This document shows positions 1 to 6,642 of a stretch of 11,987 nt of DNA, piece by piece. Position numbers and translations under genes: made by a program. The notes below the pieces were generated by a model. It saw only the letters and a list, made by a program, of their open reading frames with translations. It made no database searches and had not been told where the DNA came from. The stretch is from contig CBFHQG010000068.1 of assembly GCA_965657825.1 (NCBI GenBank), positions 1 through 11,987 of the forward strand. The letters run 5' to 3'. Numbering within the stretch: position 1 is the first letter of the stretch; each line of letters opens with the position of its first letter. The DNA is from M55B157 sp965657825 (GTDB taxonomy: Bacteria > Actinomycetota > Actinomycetes > S36-B12).

Positions 1-1
1 G

Positions 2-769
2 CTCGGGCAGACCACGGCACGCCTCGCCGACTGGCAGGTCGAGGCCCTCGGTCGCGCCCTCGTCGATCGCGGGGAGCTCTCGCCGGATGATCTCGCTGCG
101 GAATCACCTGACGGGCTATCAGATCGTGAGGCGCTGCGCATCGTGCTGGCGCGCGCCGAGGCGCTACTCCCCGCGATGCAGGAATTGCTGGTGCACGTTT
201 GGCGACGCCATGTGGCCGCAGTGATGGAGCGCCGGCTGGCGCAAGCGGAGGATTCGGCTGTGGCGAGTGTGGTCTTCGCCGATCTTGTGGGGTTCACCCG
301 CCTGGCCCGTCAACTCGAGGATGCCGATCTCGCACGAGTCATCGATGGCTTCGAGGCAGTCACCTCGGATGTCGTCGCCGGGATCGGCGGGCAGTTGATC
401 AAGACGGTGGGTGACGAGGTGTTGTTCACCACCGATGATTCACTCACCGCGGCACGTGCCGCCTTCGCGCTGCATGCTGATGCCGCACGCCACCCTGACC
501 TACCTGAATTGCGGATCGGAATCGCCACCGGACCGGTACTACGGCGCATGGGCGATGTCTTCGGAGCGACGGTGAACCTCGCGAGTCGCCTGACGGCACT
601 CGCCCGACCGGGTACGACCCGGGTGGATGCCGCAACCGCGCGGGACCTGTCGCTGGATGCGGGCATCGCGATCCGGCAGACGGCCCCGCGCCGGCTCCGG
701 GGGGTCGGGGTGGTTCGATCCTTCGAGGTGACCGAGCCCACGGCATGGACGCAGGCCTCCGGGGAGTGA
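2..769 (+). CDS. Class III adenylate/guanylate cyclase, 5' end cut by window
   Basis: Makes cyclic nucleotide (most likely cAMP) from NTP in the cytoplasm. The frame is open from base 2, so the gene begins before the window; 255 residues are visible. Visible residues 1-80 are helical and begin LGQTTARLADWQ, resembling the N-terminal regulatory domain of Rv1264-type pH-sensitive cyclases. The cyclase homology domain follows (about 88-245). All canonical catalytic positions appear intact: metal Asp94 in FADLVGF, Lys134 and metal Asp138 in IKTVGDE, Asp185 in GDVFG, and Asn192 and Arg196 in NLASRL. The Lys/Asp purine-selecting pair favours ATP over GTP. A GTG at 143 could be read as a start, but it lies inside the regulatory domain and coding continues upstream, so I reject it. 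The gene converges on gtrA with a 22-bp gap. Domain call is firm; the Rv1264-like regulatory label is inference. Confidence 0.9.
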   Translation, partial: LGQTTARLADWQVEALGRALVDRGELSPDDLAAESPDGLSDREALRIVLARAEALLPAMQELLVHVWRRHVAAVMERRLAQAEDSAVASVVFADLVGFTRLARQLEDADLARVIDGFEAVTSDVVAGIGGQLIKTVGDEVLFTTDDSLTAARAAFALHADAARHPDLPELRIGIATGPVLRRMGDVFGATVNLASRLTALARPGTTRVDAATARDLSLDAGIAIRQTAPRRLRGVGVVRSFEVTEPTAWTQASGE

Positions 770-791
770 AGCGGATCAGCAACCGGTGCGG

Positions 792-1433
792 TCAGGCGCG
801 CGCGGTGGGTTCGGTGAGGGGGATCGCCGGGAAGACCCAGCGACGGTAGGACCAGAACCGGAAGATCGTCCCGAGTGCCAATCCGACGACGTTGGCGCTG
901 ATGTTGTCTGCGAGTGGGCTGGTCAGTCCCAGGGCGTAGTGACTGAACCACAGGCAGCCGAGGGCGATGAACATTCCCACGCCGTTGAGGACGAAGAACA
1001 GCGCATATTCGCGACCCATGCCCAATCGTCCGCGGTAGCGGAACGTCCAGAATCGATTACCGAAGTAGGCGACGGTCGTGGCCGCGATGACGCTGATGAC
1101 CTTCGCGGTGAGGGGTCGGTCGTAGAACGGTCCCTCCCCACCCGCGTAGCGCAGGATGTTGAACAGGCCGACATCGACCACCAGGGCGATGAGCCCGACC
1201 ACGCCGAACTTCGCTATCTCCCGCAGGAGGGTCTGGCCAGTGGCCTGCAGCCAGGCGGTCAGCCGTGAGGTGACCGTGCCCGGCGTGGCTGGCACCCCGC
1301 CTGTCTTCCCGCCTGTCTTCCCGTCTGTCTTCCCGTCTGTCACCCGGCCTGTCACCCGACCTGTGACGTCGGGAGACGAGCCTGCGACATTTTCGAGATG
1401 GTCTTGGGACACCGCAGCAGAGTACCTGCTCAT
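792..1433 (-). CDS. GtrA-family membrane protein
   Basis: GtrA-family proteins are small polytopic membrane proteins thought to move polyprenyl-phosphate-linked sugars across the membrane, or to help decorate surface polysaccharides or arabinogalactan. The 213-residue product has four hydrophobic segments (about 74-95, 107-124, 142-168, 176-195). The two family signatures are present: NRFWTF after segment 2, and FRFWSYRRWVF after segment 4. The N-terminal 70 residues are cytoplasmic and low-complexity, including six 4-residue repeats (residues 23-46) that the family core does not have. The ATG start at 1433 is preceded by ACGGGGC, a weak ribosome site. A later start would remove the repeat but keep the membrane domain, so the start is less certain than the gene. 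It is divergent from purK with 48 bp between starts. The substrate cannot be told from sequence; ugd and a GT2 enzyme nearby suggest envelope glycans. Confidence 0.88.
   Translation of the reverse strand: MSRYSAAVSQDHLENVAGSSPDVTGRVTGRVTDGKTDGKTGGKTGGVPATPGTVTSRLTAWLQATGQTLLREIAKFGVVGLIALVVDVGLFNILRYAGGEGPFYDRPLTAKVISVIAATTVAYFGNRFWTFRYRGRLGMGREYALFFVLNGVGMFIALGCLWFSHYALGLTSPLADNISANVVGLALGTIFRFWSYRRWVFPAIPLTEPTARA
1296..1367 (-). repeat. 12-bp tandem repeat, six units, inside gtrA
   Basis: On the + strand the units read CCTGTCTTCCCG, CCTGTCTTCCCG, TCTGTCTTCCCG, TCTGTCACCCGG and CCTGTCACCCGA, with a partly diverged sixth copy. Because 12 is a multiple of 3 the reading frame is kept. On the gtrA strand it encodes VTGR, VTGR, VTDG, KTDG, KTGG, KTGG (residues 23-46). 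Copy number could change by slippage without breaking the gene. Confidence 0.85.
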
Positions 1434-1467
1434 GCCCCGTGACTGCGTAGGACGGACCGGTCATCAC

Positions 1468-1473
1468 TAGCAT
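1468..1473 (+). promoter_or_regulatory. Candidate -10 box of a leaderless purK promoter
   Basis: TAGCAT fits the actinobacterial TANNNT -10 pattern. It ends 8 nt before the purK GTG at 1482, so transcription would begin at or next to the start codon. There is no good Shine-Dalgarno sequence before the GTG. No convincing -35 box is seen. This is an inference from spacing only. Confidence 0.4.
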
Positions 1474-1481
1474 CGTGGGCT

Positions 1482-2675
1482 GTGAACCCGATCACCTCTG
1501 CCCGGGATGAGTCGGGGGATGCTCTGCGACCTCGGGTGGGCATCGTCGGGGGTGGTCAACTGGCTCGGATGTCCGCAGCCCCCGCGACCGCACTCGGCAT
1601 CGATTTCGCCGTGCTGGCTACCAGCGAGCAGGAATCGGCAGCTCAGGTGATCCGCCGGGTCGTCCTCGGTTCCCACGATGATGCGGGGGCTCTTGACCGG
1701 CTTGCCGACCTCAGCGAGGTGATCACCTTCGACCATGAGCACGTTCCTCCGGTCCTCCTCGAGGCGCTGGTGGCTCGCGGGATCGCGGTGCGCCCGGGAC
1801 CGTCGGCTTTGCGGCATGCCCAGGACAAGTGGCATATGCGTGAGGCGCTGACGCGGTTGGGAGCGCCGGTGCCGGCATGGGCGCGGGTGGAGTCACGCGA
1901 CCAGGTGGCCGAATTCGGCGAGCTGCATGGCTGGCCGATCGTGGTGAAGGTGTCCCGTGGGGGTTACGACGGCCGAGGCGTGTGGGTCGTGGAGGACCTC
2001 GCCGACGCCGACGAGATCATGCAGCGCACACCATTGGCGAGGGATGCCGTCTGGCTGGTTGAGGAATACCTGCCCTTCGACATGGAGATCTCCGCTCAGG
2101 TGGCACGTTCACCCCATGGGCAGGCCGTGGCATACCCCGTGGTGCGTACCGTCCAGGTCGAGGGCATGTGCGCGGAGGTTGTCGCGCCGGCGCCGGGTAT
2201 CGATCCCGACCTGGCGGTCACCGCCTCGGATCTCGCGCTGCGCATAGCCAGGGAACTCGATGTCGTCGGCATGCTCGCGGTTGAGTTGTTCGTCATCGAG
2301 GGTCGCATCGTGGTGAACGAGTTGGCGATGCGACCGCACAACTCCGGGCATTGGTCCATCGAGGGTGCGGTGACCAGCCAGTTCGAAAACCACCTGCGAG
2401 CAGTCCTGGACTGGCCGCTGGGTGATCCGCGTGCGATCGCTCCCTACGCGGTGATGGTGAACATCGTCGGCCCCGACCAGCCCATCCCGCCGCTGCACGA
2501 GGCGTTCCGGCATGTGATGGCACGGGATCCGGGTCTGCACGTGCACCTGTATGGAAAGTCGACCCGGCCTCGTCGCAAACTCGGGCATGTGACCGTTGTA
2601 GGCGATGACCTAGACGAATTGCTCGCCCGCGCGCATCATGGTGCGGATTATCTGATGGGAGTCATCGATGAGTGA
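1482..2675 (+). CDS. purK: N5-carboxyaminoimidazole ribonucleotide synthase
   Basis: Uses ATP and bicarbonate to convert AIR to N5-CAIR in purine biosynthesis. The 397 residues show the PurK order: N-terminal pre-ATP-grasp motif GIVGGGQLARM (20-30), DHEHVP (84-89), ATP-grasp lysine and glycine loop in KVSRGGYDGRG (156-166), VEEYLPFDMEIS (193-204), and the signature NELAMRPHNSGHW (279-291) followed by TSQFENHLRAVL. Met replaces the usual Pro in the APRPHNSGH signature. The GTG at 1482 is chosen because of the TAGCAT box 8 nt upstream; it gives an 18-residue extension before the conserved core. A GTG at 1536 would start right at the core (VGIVGGG) and is the alternative. The last 8 bases overlap purE, so the two are co-translated and work in sequence. 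Confidence 0.95.
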   Translation: MNPITSARDESGDALRPRVGIVGGGQLARMSAAPATALGIDFAVLATSEQESAAQVIRRVVLGSHDDAGALDRLADLSEVITFDHEHVPPVLLEALVARGIAVRPGPSALRHAQDKWHMREALTRLGAPVPAWARVESRDQVAEFGELHGWPIVVKVSRGGYDGRGVWVVEDLADADEIMQRTPLARDAVWLVEEYLPFDMEISAQVARSPHGQAVAYPVVRTVQVEGMCAEVVAPAPGIDPDLAVTASDLALRIARELDVVGMLAVELFVIEGRIVVNELAMRPHNSGHWSIEGAVTSQFENHLRAVLDWPLGDPRAIAPYAVMVNIVGPDQPIPPLHEAFRHVMARDPGLHVHLYGKSTRPRRKLGHVTVVGDDLDELLARAHHGADYLMGVIDE

Positions 2676-3177
2676 CGCTACCGCGGCATCGCCCAGGGTC
2701 GGCATCATCATGGGCAGCGATTCGGACTGGCCGGTGATGGAGGCGGCAGCACGAGCCTGCGAGGAGTTCGGGGTCGGCTATGAAGCCGATGTGGTGTCCG
2801 CACATCGCATGCCGAAGGAGATGCTCGCCTACGCTGAGACAGCCGCGGAGCGAGGTCTACGTGTGATCATCGCGGGCGCGGGCGGTGCCGCGCACCTGCC
2901 AGGGATGGTGGCGTCGCTGACGACGCTGCCGGTGATCGGTGTGCCGGTGCCCCTGGCGCAACTTGATGGCATGGACTCCCTGCTGTCGATCGTGCAGATG
3001 CCGGCCGGGGTTCCGGTGGCGACGGTCGGGGTGGGCAATGCCCGCAACGCTGGCCTCCTCGCCGTACGGATGCTCGCGATCACCGATGTCGACCTGTCCG
3101 AACGACTCGCAGATTTCGCCGAATCGCTGCGCGAATCAGCCCAGGCGAAAGGGCAGCGGGTCCGCCATCGTGACTGA
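2668..3177 (+). CDS. purE: N5-carboxyaminoimidazole ribonucleotide mutase (class I PurE)
   Basis: Moves the carboxylate of N5-CAIR to C4, giving CAIR, directly after PurK in purine synthesis. The 169 residues carry the class I PurE signatures: GSDSDWPVM (16-24) for the phosphate and ribose, SAHRMP with the active-site His46, AGAGGAAHLPGM (69-80), and LDGMDSLLSIVQMP (99-112). The presence of purK next door supports the bacterial two-enzyme route rather than the class II AIR carboxylase. The ATG overlaps the purK stop by 8 bp (ATGAGTGA). A good Shine-Dalgarno GGGAG lies at 2657-2661 inside purK, 6 nt before the ATG, which fixes the start. Length and motifs are normal. The hydrophilic C-terminal 20 residues are lineage-specific. 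Confidence 0.96.
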   Translation: MSDATAASPRVGIIMGSDSDWPVMEAAARACEEFGVGYEADVVSAHRMPKEMLAYAETAAERGLRVIIAGAGGAAHLPGMVASLTTLPVIGVPVPLAQLDGMDSLLSIVQMPAGVPVATVGVGNARNAGLLAVRMLAITDVDLSERLADFAESLRESAQAKGQRVRHRD

Positions 3178-3589
3178 TGCTCGCCTGTATGGCGATGACG
3201 AGACTCGTCAGCGGCTGCTGCGGGAGACCGACACCTGGTTCGTGGTCGGTCTGGGGAACTCACCCGAGCGTGCAGCCTTCGGCGTTGCGCGGTTCCTGCA
3301 GGCTCACGGCAAGCGCATCATCCCGATCCACCCTCGTGCTGAGATCGTGCACGGGGAGCAGGGGTACCGGACGATCGCCGAGGCGGTCGAGGCAGTGGGG
3401 TCTCCTGACGTCGTGGATGTCTTCGTTCGGTCGTCGCACGCCGGCAGGTTCGCTGATGAGGCGATCGCTGCTGATGCGAAGGCCGTGTGGTTCCAACTCG
3501 GTGTCGTCGATGAGGAAGCCGCGCGACGGGTGACCGGGGCGGGCGCTGACATGGTGATGGATGCCTGTCCCGTCATCGAGTGGCGCTGA
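3170..3589 (+). CDS. CoA-binding protein (YccU/CoA_binding_2 type)
   Basis: A 139-residue single Rossmann-domain protein similar to the CoA-binding domain of succinyl-CoA synthetase. Family members bind CoA or acyl-CoA, but their cellular role is not settled. Visible features: FVVGLGNSPER (24-34) at the nucleotide-binding turn, IIPIHPRAE (50-58), VVDVFVRSSHAG (81-92), VWFQLGVVDEEAAR (106-119), and the terminal MDACPVIEW (130-138) typical of YccU. The GTG at 3170 is chosen because it overlaps the purE stop by 8 bp (GTGACTGA), the same arrangement as purK/purE, and because homology begins just after it. The frame is open further back to 2939, but that part is antisense noise to purE in another frame. 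Translational coupling to purE is clear; a functional link with purine synthesis is only suggested by position. Confidence 0.88.
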   Translation: MTDARLYGDDETRQRLLRETDTWFVVGLGNSPERAAFGVARFLQAHGKRIIPIHPRAEIVHGEQGYRTIAEAVEAVGSPDVVDVFVRSSHAGRFADEAIAADAKAVWFQLGVVDEEAARRVTGAGADMVMDACPVIEWR

Positions 3590-3667
3590 GCATCCCCGAC
3601 GAAGACCGACGAGGAGCCGAAGACTGAGGAAGGTTCGAAGGCCAACGAAGATTCAGGTGGCCGACGG
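3590..3667. other. Convergent gap with charged in-frame continuation
   Basis: 78 bp between the stop of the CoA-binding gene and the stop of the thioesterase. I see no strong terminator hairpin. It is rich in CGAAGAC/CGAGGAG-like words. Read in frame past the TGA at 3587 it would encode a Glu/Lys/Asp-rich stretch (TKTDEEPKTEEG...), which looks like a former or occasional C-terminal tail. It could equally be chance. Confidence 0.4.
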
Positions 3668-4183
3668 TCAGGTGGTCCGGTACTCGCGGATCGCCGCGCG
3701 ACGGGCCAACCGGTTCTCCCGTCGGATCTCCGCCTCGTGGTGTCGGCGTCGATCCTCGGCGGTGTCAGGGTCCACCGGCCGCACACGTCGAGTGCGGCCG
3801 TCGTCATCGATGGCGACGAAGACCAGATAGGCCGATCCGACGTGCGAGGGATCGGTCTCGCCGTAGCGCAGGGCCTCCACGCGGACGCCCACCTCCAATG
3901 ATGTGCGCCCGGTCCAGTTCACCGAGGCCTTGGTGGTGAGGATGTCGCCGATGCGCACCGGCTCGAGGAAGGCCATCTCGTCCATGTACGCGGTGACGGC
4001 GGGGCCGCCGCAGTGGCGGGTCGCACAGGTGCCCGCCGTCGTGTCGACCGCGCGCATGATGACACCGCCGTGGACATTGCCGAGATTATTGGCATCCATG
4101 ACCTCCATGACACGGGCGAGGGTCACCCGTGAGTGTTCCGGAGATCGCGGGGTCAGGTCAGGGTCGTAGACGGTGTAGGCCAC
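3668..4183 (-). CDS. Acyl-CoA thioesterase, hotdog fold (YciA/BFIT type)
   Basis: Hydrolyses acyl-CoA to free fatty acid and CoA in the cytoplasm. With the GTG start at 4183 it has 171 residues. One hotdog domain spans about 14-130: SRVTLARVMEVMDANNLGNVHGGVIM, with the Asn36-x-His38-Gly-Gly signature, and Asp47 in the following helix as the likely catalytic acid, then YMDEMAFLEPVRIGD (66-80) and SAYLVFVAID (117-126). The C-terminal 35 residues are very rich in Arg and Glu and probably helical, as in many actinobacterial members. Earlier in-frame starts run into the ugd coding region and lack homology, while a TACGCT box ends 8 nt before this GTG; that decides the start. Physiological substrate length cannot be read from sequence. 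Confidence 0.9.
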   Translation of the reverse strand: MAYTVYDPDLTPRSPEHSRVTLARVMEVMDANNLGNVHGGVIMRAVDTTAGTCATRHCGGPAVTAYMDEMAFLEPVRIGDILTTKASVNWTGRTSLEVGVRVEALRYGETDPSHVGSAYLVFVAIDDDGRTRRVRPVDPDTAEDRRRHHEAEIRRENRLARRAAIREYRTT

Positions 4184-4217
4184 GGGGATGCAGCGTACGC
4201 CCACTACGCTGACCGGT
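4184..4217. promoter_or_regulatory. Back-to-back leaderless promoters with perfect inverted repeat
   Basis: CAGCGTA at 4191-4197 and TACGCTG at 4205-4211 form a perfect 7-bp inverted repeat with a 7-bp spacer. Each arm contains TACGCT reading outwards: on the + strand at 4205-4210, 7 nt before the ugd GTG (4218), and on the - strand at 4197-4192, 8 nt before the thioesterase GTG (4183). Both fit TANNNT -10 boxes of leaderless genes. Neither start codon has a Shine-Dalgarno sequence, and no clear -35 is seen on either side. The repeat could instead, or also, be an operator. Confidence 0.5.
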
Positions 4218-5534
4218 GTGCGCATCAGCGTGATCGGGACGGGGTACCTAGGAGCGACCCATGCGGCCTGCATGGCCGAGTTGGGTCATGAGGTCATCGG
4301 CATCGATTCCGATTCGGCCAAGGTCGCGTCGCTGAATGCCGGGGAGGTTCCGTTCTTCGAGCCGGGGCTGCCCGAGGTTCTACAGCGCACGCTTGCCGCC
4401 GGCCGAGTGCGGTTCTCAACCGATCCGGCGGAGGCTGCGGACGCACAGGTGCACTTCGTGTGTGTGGGGACCCCCCAGAAGGCCAGTGCGTATGGCGCCG
4501 ATCTCACCCAGGTGTGGTCGTCGGTCGAGGCATTGGCTCCGCACCTGCAGGCGGCGACGCTGGTGGTCGGTAAGTCGACCGTGCCCGTGGGAACGGCGGC
4601 GGAGATGACGGCGAGGTTGCAGGCTGCGTCGCCCGCGGGTGCAGGTGTCCACGTGGCATGGAACCCGGAGTTCCTGCGGGAGGGGCATGCCGTGGCCGAC
4701 ACCCTGAGCCCGGATCGCCTGGTGGTGGGTGTGACCGATACGGCTGACGAGGCGCTCCTGCGTGAGGTGTACGCACCACTCCTTGCGGAGGGCACACCGT
4801 GGCTGTCGATGGATCTGCCGACTGCGGAGTTGGTCAAGGTCTCGGCGAATGCGTTCCTGGCGACGAAGATCTCCTTCATCAACGCGATGTCGGAGGTGTG
4901 CGAGGCAACGGGTGCCGACGTGGTGACGTTGTCCCGCGCGCTGGGAATGGATCCGCGGATCGGTGACCAGTTCCTGCGGGCGGGCCTCGGTTTCGGTGGG
5001 GGATGCCTGCCGAAGGACATTCGCGCGTTCATGGCGCGTGCCGGTGAGCTCGGAGTCGATCAGGCCTTGACGTTCCTACGTGAGGTCGACGAGATCAATC
5101 TGCGCCGCCGCCGTCGCACGGTCGATCTGGCCCGCGAGGCGGTCGGTGGTCGGTTCCGGGATCGTCAGATCGCGGTGTGGGGTGCGGCGTTCAAGCCGAA
5201 TAGCGATGATGTGCGCGATTCGCCTGCCCTCGATGTCGCCGCGGCGATCTACACCGAGGGAGCCGAGGTCGTCGTTCACGATCCGCGGGCGATGGTCAAC
5301 GCCCGGGATTCCTTCCCGCATCTGGCCTATGCGCAGTCGCCCCAGGAGGCGCTAGCCGGTGCCGATGCGCTTCTTCTGCTGACCGAGTGGCGCGACTACC
5401 TCGATATCGACCCGAACTCCGTTGCGGCCACCATGCGCAACCGGGTCGTGGTCGATGCGCGGAATGCCCTCGATCCGGCAACCTGGCGAGACGCTGGCTT
5501 CACCTATCGCGGATTGGGGCGCCCAGGAGCTTGA
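4218..5534 (+). CDS. ugd: UDP-glucose 6-dehydrogenase
   Basis: Oxidises UDP-glucose to UDP-glucuronate with two NAD+, supplying an acidic sugar donor for envelope or capsular glycans. The 438 residues show the full family order: NAD-binding ISVIGTGYLGATHAA (3-17), FFEPGLPEV (46-54), STVPVGT (120-126), NPEFLREG.A (149-158), the substrate-binding Lys207 and Asn211 region, the catalytic Cys263 in GFGGGCLPKD, and the C-terminal UDP-binding part starting WGAAFKPNSDDVRDSPA. LLTEWRDY is also typical. The GTG at 4218 is chosen because it puts the Rossmann strand at the very N-terminus, as usual for this family, and lies 7 nt after TACGCT; the ATG at 4188 would add ten unrelated residues through the promoter. 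GDP-mannose or UDP-ManNAc dehydrogenases share the fold, but the motifs fit the UDP-glucose enzyme best. Confidence 0.93.
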   Translation: MRISVIGTGYLGATHAACMAELGHEVIGIDSDSAKVASLNAGEVPFFEPGLPEVLQRTLAAGRVRFSTDPAEAADAQVHFVCVGTPQKASAYGADLTQVWSSVEALAPHLQAATLVVGKSTVPVGTAAEMTARLQAASPAGAGVHVAWNPEFLREGHAVADTLSPDRLVVGVTDTADEALLREVYAPLLAEGTPWLSMDLPTAELVKVSANAFLATKISFINAMSEVCEATGADVVTLSRALGMDPRIGDQFLRAGLGFGGGCLPKDIRAFMARAGELGVDQALTFLREVDEINLRRRRRTVDLAREAVGGRFRDRQIAVWGAAFKPNSDDVRDSPALDVAAAIYTEGAEVVVHDPRAMVNARDSFPHLAYAQSPQEALAGADALLLLTEWRDYLDIDPNSVAATMRNRVVVDARNALDPATWRDAGFTYRGLGRPGA

Positions 5535-5568
5535 GCGCGGTGGGAGGCACCCGCCTCAGGCGCCGCGC
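5535..5568. terminator. Candidate bidirectional hairpin between ugd and glycosyltransferase
   Basis: Outer arms GCGCGG (5535-5540) and CCGCGC (5563-5568) are complementary. Inside them GAGGC (5544-5548) pairs with GCCTC (5553-5557) around ACCC. It sits where two convergent genes meet and overlaps the end of the glycosyltransferase gene. There is no U-tract, so an intrinsic terminator is only possible, not shown. Confidence 0.35.
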
Positions 5569-6554
5569 AGGAAACCGGCCCCCCAGGCCAGATGCATGGT
5601 GGCCAAGGCTGCGGGGATGCGAAGGCGCACTCCTAACGGCTCGCCGCGACCTATCCATGTCGAGGCGGCGAGATTGCCTGCGGCGTAGGCCAGCGGCGCC
5701 GATGCGCCCAGCGCGGCGAGTCGTCGATGCCCGGTGATCGCAGCGCCGATGGCGAGCGCACCACCCAACCCGATCGCCAGCACGGTGGCAGGCGCGGCGA
5801 GGTAGCGAAGCGAGACCGTCCCCTGGTGGCGTCGGGTTACCTCCCTGCGCCATCGGCCGTACTGCCAGTACTGCGTGGCCAGGGCGCGCACGGTGCCGCG
5901 AGGTCGGTAGGTCACTCGCAGATCGGGGGTGAACCACACGATTCCACCGGTCTGGCGAATGCGATGGTTGAGCTCCCAGTCCTGGGCCCTCACCATCGAT
6001 TCGTCGAATCCCCCGACGCGGTCGAGCGCAGCCCGGCGGAAGCACCCGAGGTACACCGTCAGCGCCGGTCCGGCCTCACCGCCGATATGAAAGGCCGCAC
6101 CCCCGACTCCGAACCATGACGTCATCGCGGCGGCAACGGCGCGCTCGAAATCCGTCTCACCTTCGGCGCCCATGATCCCACCGACGTTGTCGGCACCGGT
6201 GTCGCCGAGAGTCGACGCGGCGATGGTCAGGTAGTCGCGGGGGATCAGGGCATGTCCGTCGATGCGGACGATGATGTCGAAGGTTGCTGCGGCGATCGCT
6301 GCATTGAGCCCAGCAGAGGTGCGTCCGGTGGGGTTCGGGATCGTCCGCACGCGCGGGTCACGGCCGGCGAGCTCAGTGGCGACCTCGTCGGTCTGGTCGG
6401 TGGAGGGACCGAGCGCGAGCACGACCTCGATCGGCCCTGGGTAGTCGCTGGCCAGGACATGGTCCACCGCGTTGGCGAGGTGGCGCTCCTCATTGAGCAC
6501 CGGTATCACCACCGACACGCCCGGACCGTGTCGTGTCGGGGTCTGCGAGGCCAC
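5556..6554 (-). CDS. Family 2 glycosyltransferase, ExoA-like, membrane-anchored
   Basis: Probably transfers a sugar from a nucleotide donor onto a lipid-linked or growing polysaccharide at the inner face of the membrane. The 332 residues start with the GT-A strand VSVVIPVLNEERHL (13-26). They then show LALGPSTDQT (46-55), GRTSAGLNAAI (77-87), a metal-site motif IDGHA (98-102) where DGH replaces the classic DxD, as in the succinoglycan enzyme ExoA, the acceptor-site RAQDWELNHRIR (189-200), and QYWQYGRWR (228-236). The last 80 residues hold about three hydrophobic segments (250-273, 279-299, 313-330). The GTG at 6554 starts 12 residues before the fold, has no Shine-Dalgarno, and follows TACTCT by 8 nt. 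ugd next door makes UDP-glucuronate a plausible but unproven donor. It is convergent with ugd, divergent from the methyltransferase. Confidence 0.88.
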   Translation of the reverse strand: MASQTPTRHGPGVSVVIPVLNEERHLANAVDHVLASDYPGPIEVVLALGPSTDQTDEVATELAGRDPRVRTIPNPTGRTSAGLNAAIAAATFDIIVRIDGHALIPRDYLTIAASTLGDTGADNVGGIMGAEGETDFERAVAAAMTSWFGVGGAAFHIGGEAGPALTVYLGCFRRAALDRVGGFDESMVRAQDWELNHRIRQTGGIVWFTPDLRVTYRPRGTVRALATQYWQYGRWRREVTRRHQGTVSLRYLAAPATVLAIGLGGALAIGAAITGHRRLAALGASAPLAYAAGNLAASTWIGRGEPLGVRLRIPAALATMHLAWGAGFLRGA

Positions 6555-6562
6555 GAGCGATC

Positions 6563-6568
6563 AGAGTA
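6563..6568 (-). promoter_or_regulatory. Candidate -10 box of leaderless glycosyltransferase promoter
   Basis: On the - strand TACTCT ends 8 nt before the GTG at 6554, the same geometry as at the thioesterase and purK. A TAGCCT on the + strand (6567-6572) overlaps it and could be the -10 of the divergent methyltransferase, which would then have a leader of about 60 nt containing a Shine-Dalgarno. Neither has a clear -35. Confidence 0.4.
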
Positions 6569-6642
6569 GCCTCGAACGGGAGCGTTGCCGCACTGGCGGC
6601 CGCGGATGGCCACCTGGCAGGACGAGGCGGTGAGGTCGAAGG

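Noticed and set aside
770..791. Terminator between the cyclase and gtrA
   Set aside because: Only 22 bp, and I found no convincing stem in it.
310..951. 213-residue open frame on the - strand across the cyclase and the gtrA end
   Set aside because: Arg/Ser/Pro-rich composition typical of high-GC antisense frames; the cyclase and GtrA motifs on the other frames account for the region.
786..1268. 160-residue + strand frame opposite gtrA
   Set aside because: Gln/Glu/Gly-rich with no domain; GtrA signatures and four membrane segments on the - strand are decisive.
1296..1371. Short regular repeats considered as a CRISPR array
   Set aside because: Units are 12 bp, contiguous, without spacers, and in frame within a gene.
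2939..3169. N-terminal extension of the CoA-binding protein within purE
   Set aside because: The extended part is Cys/Arg/Met-rich out-of-frame purE sequence; homology begins just after the GTG at 3170.
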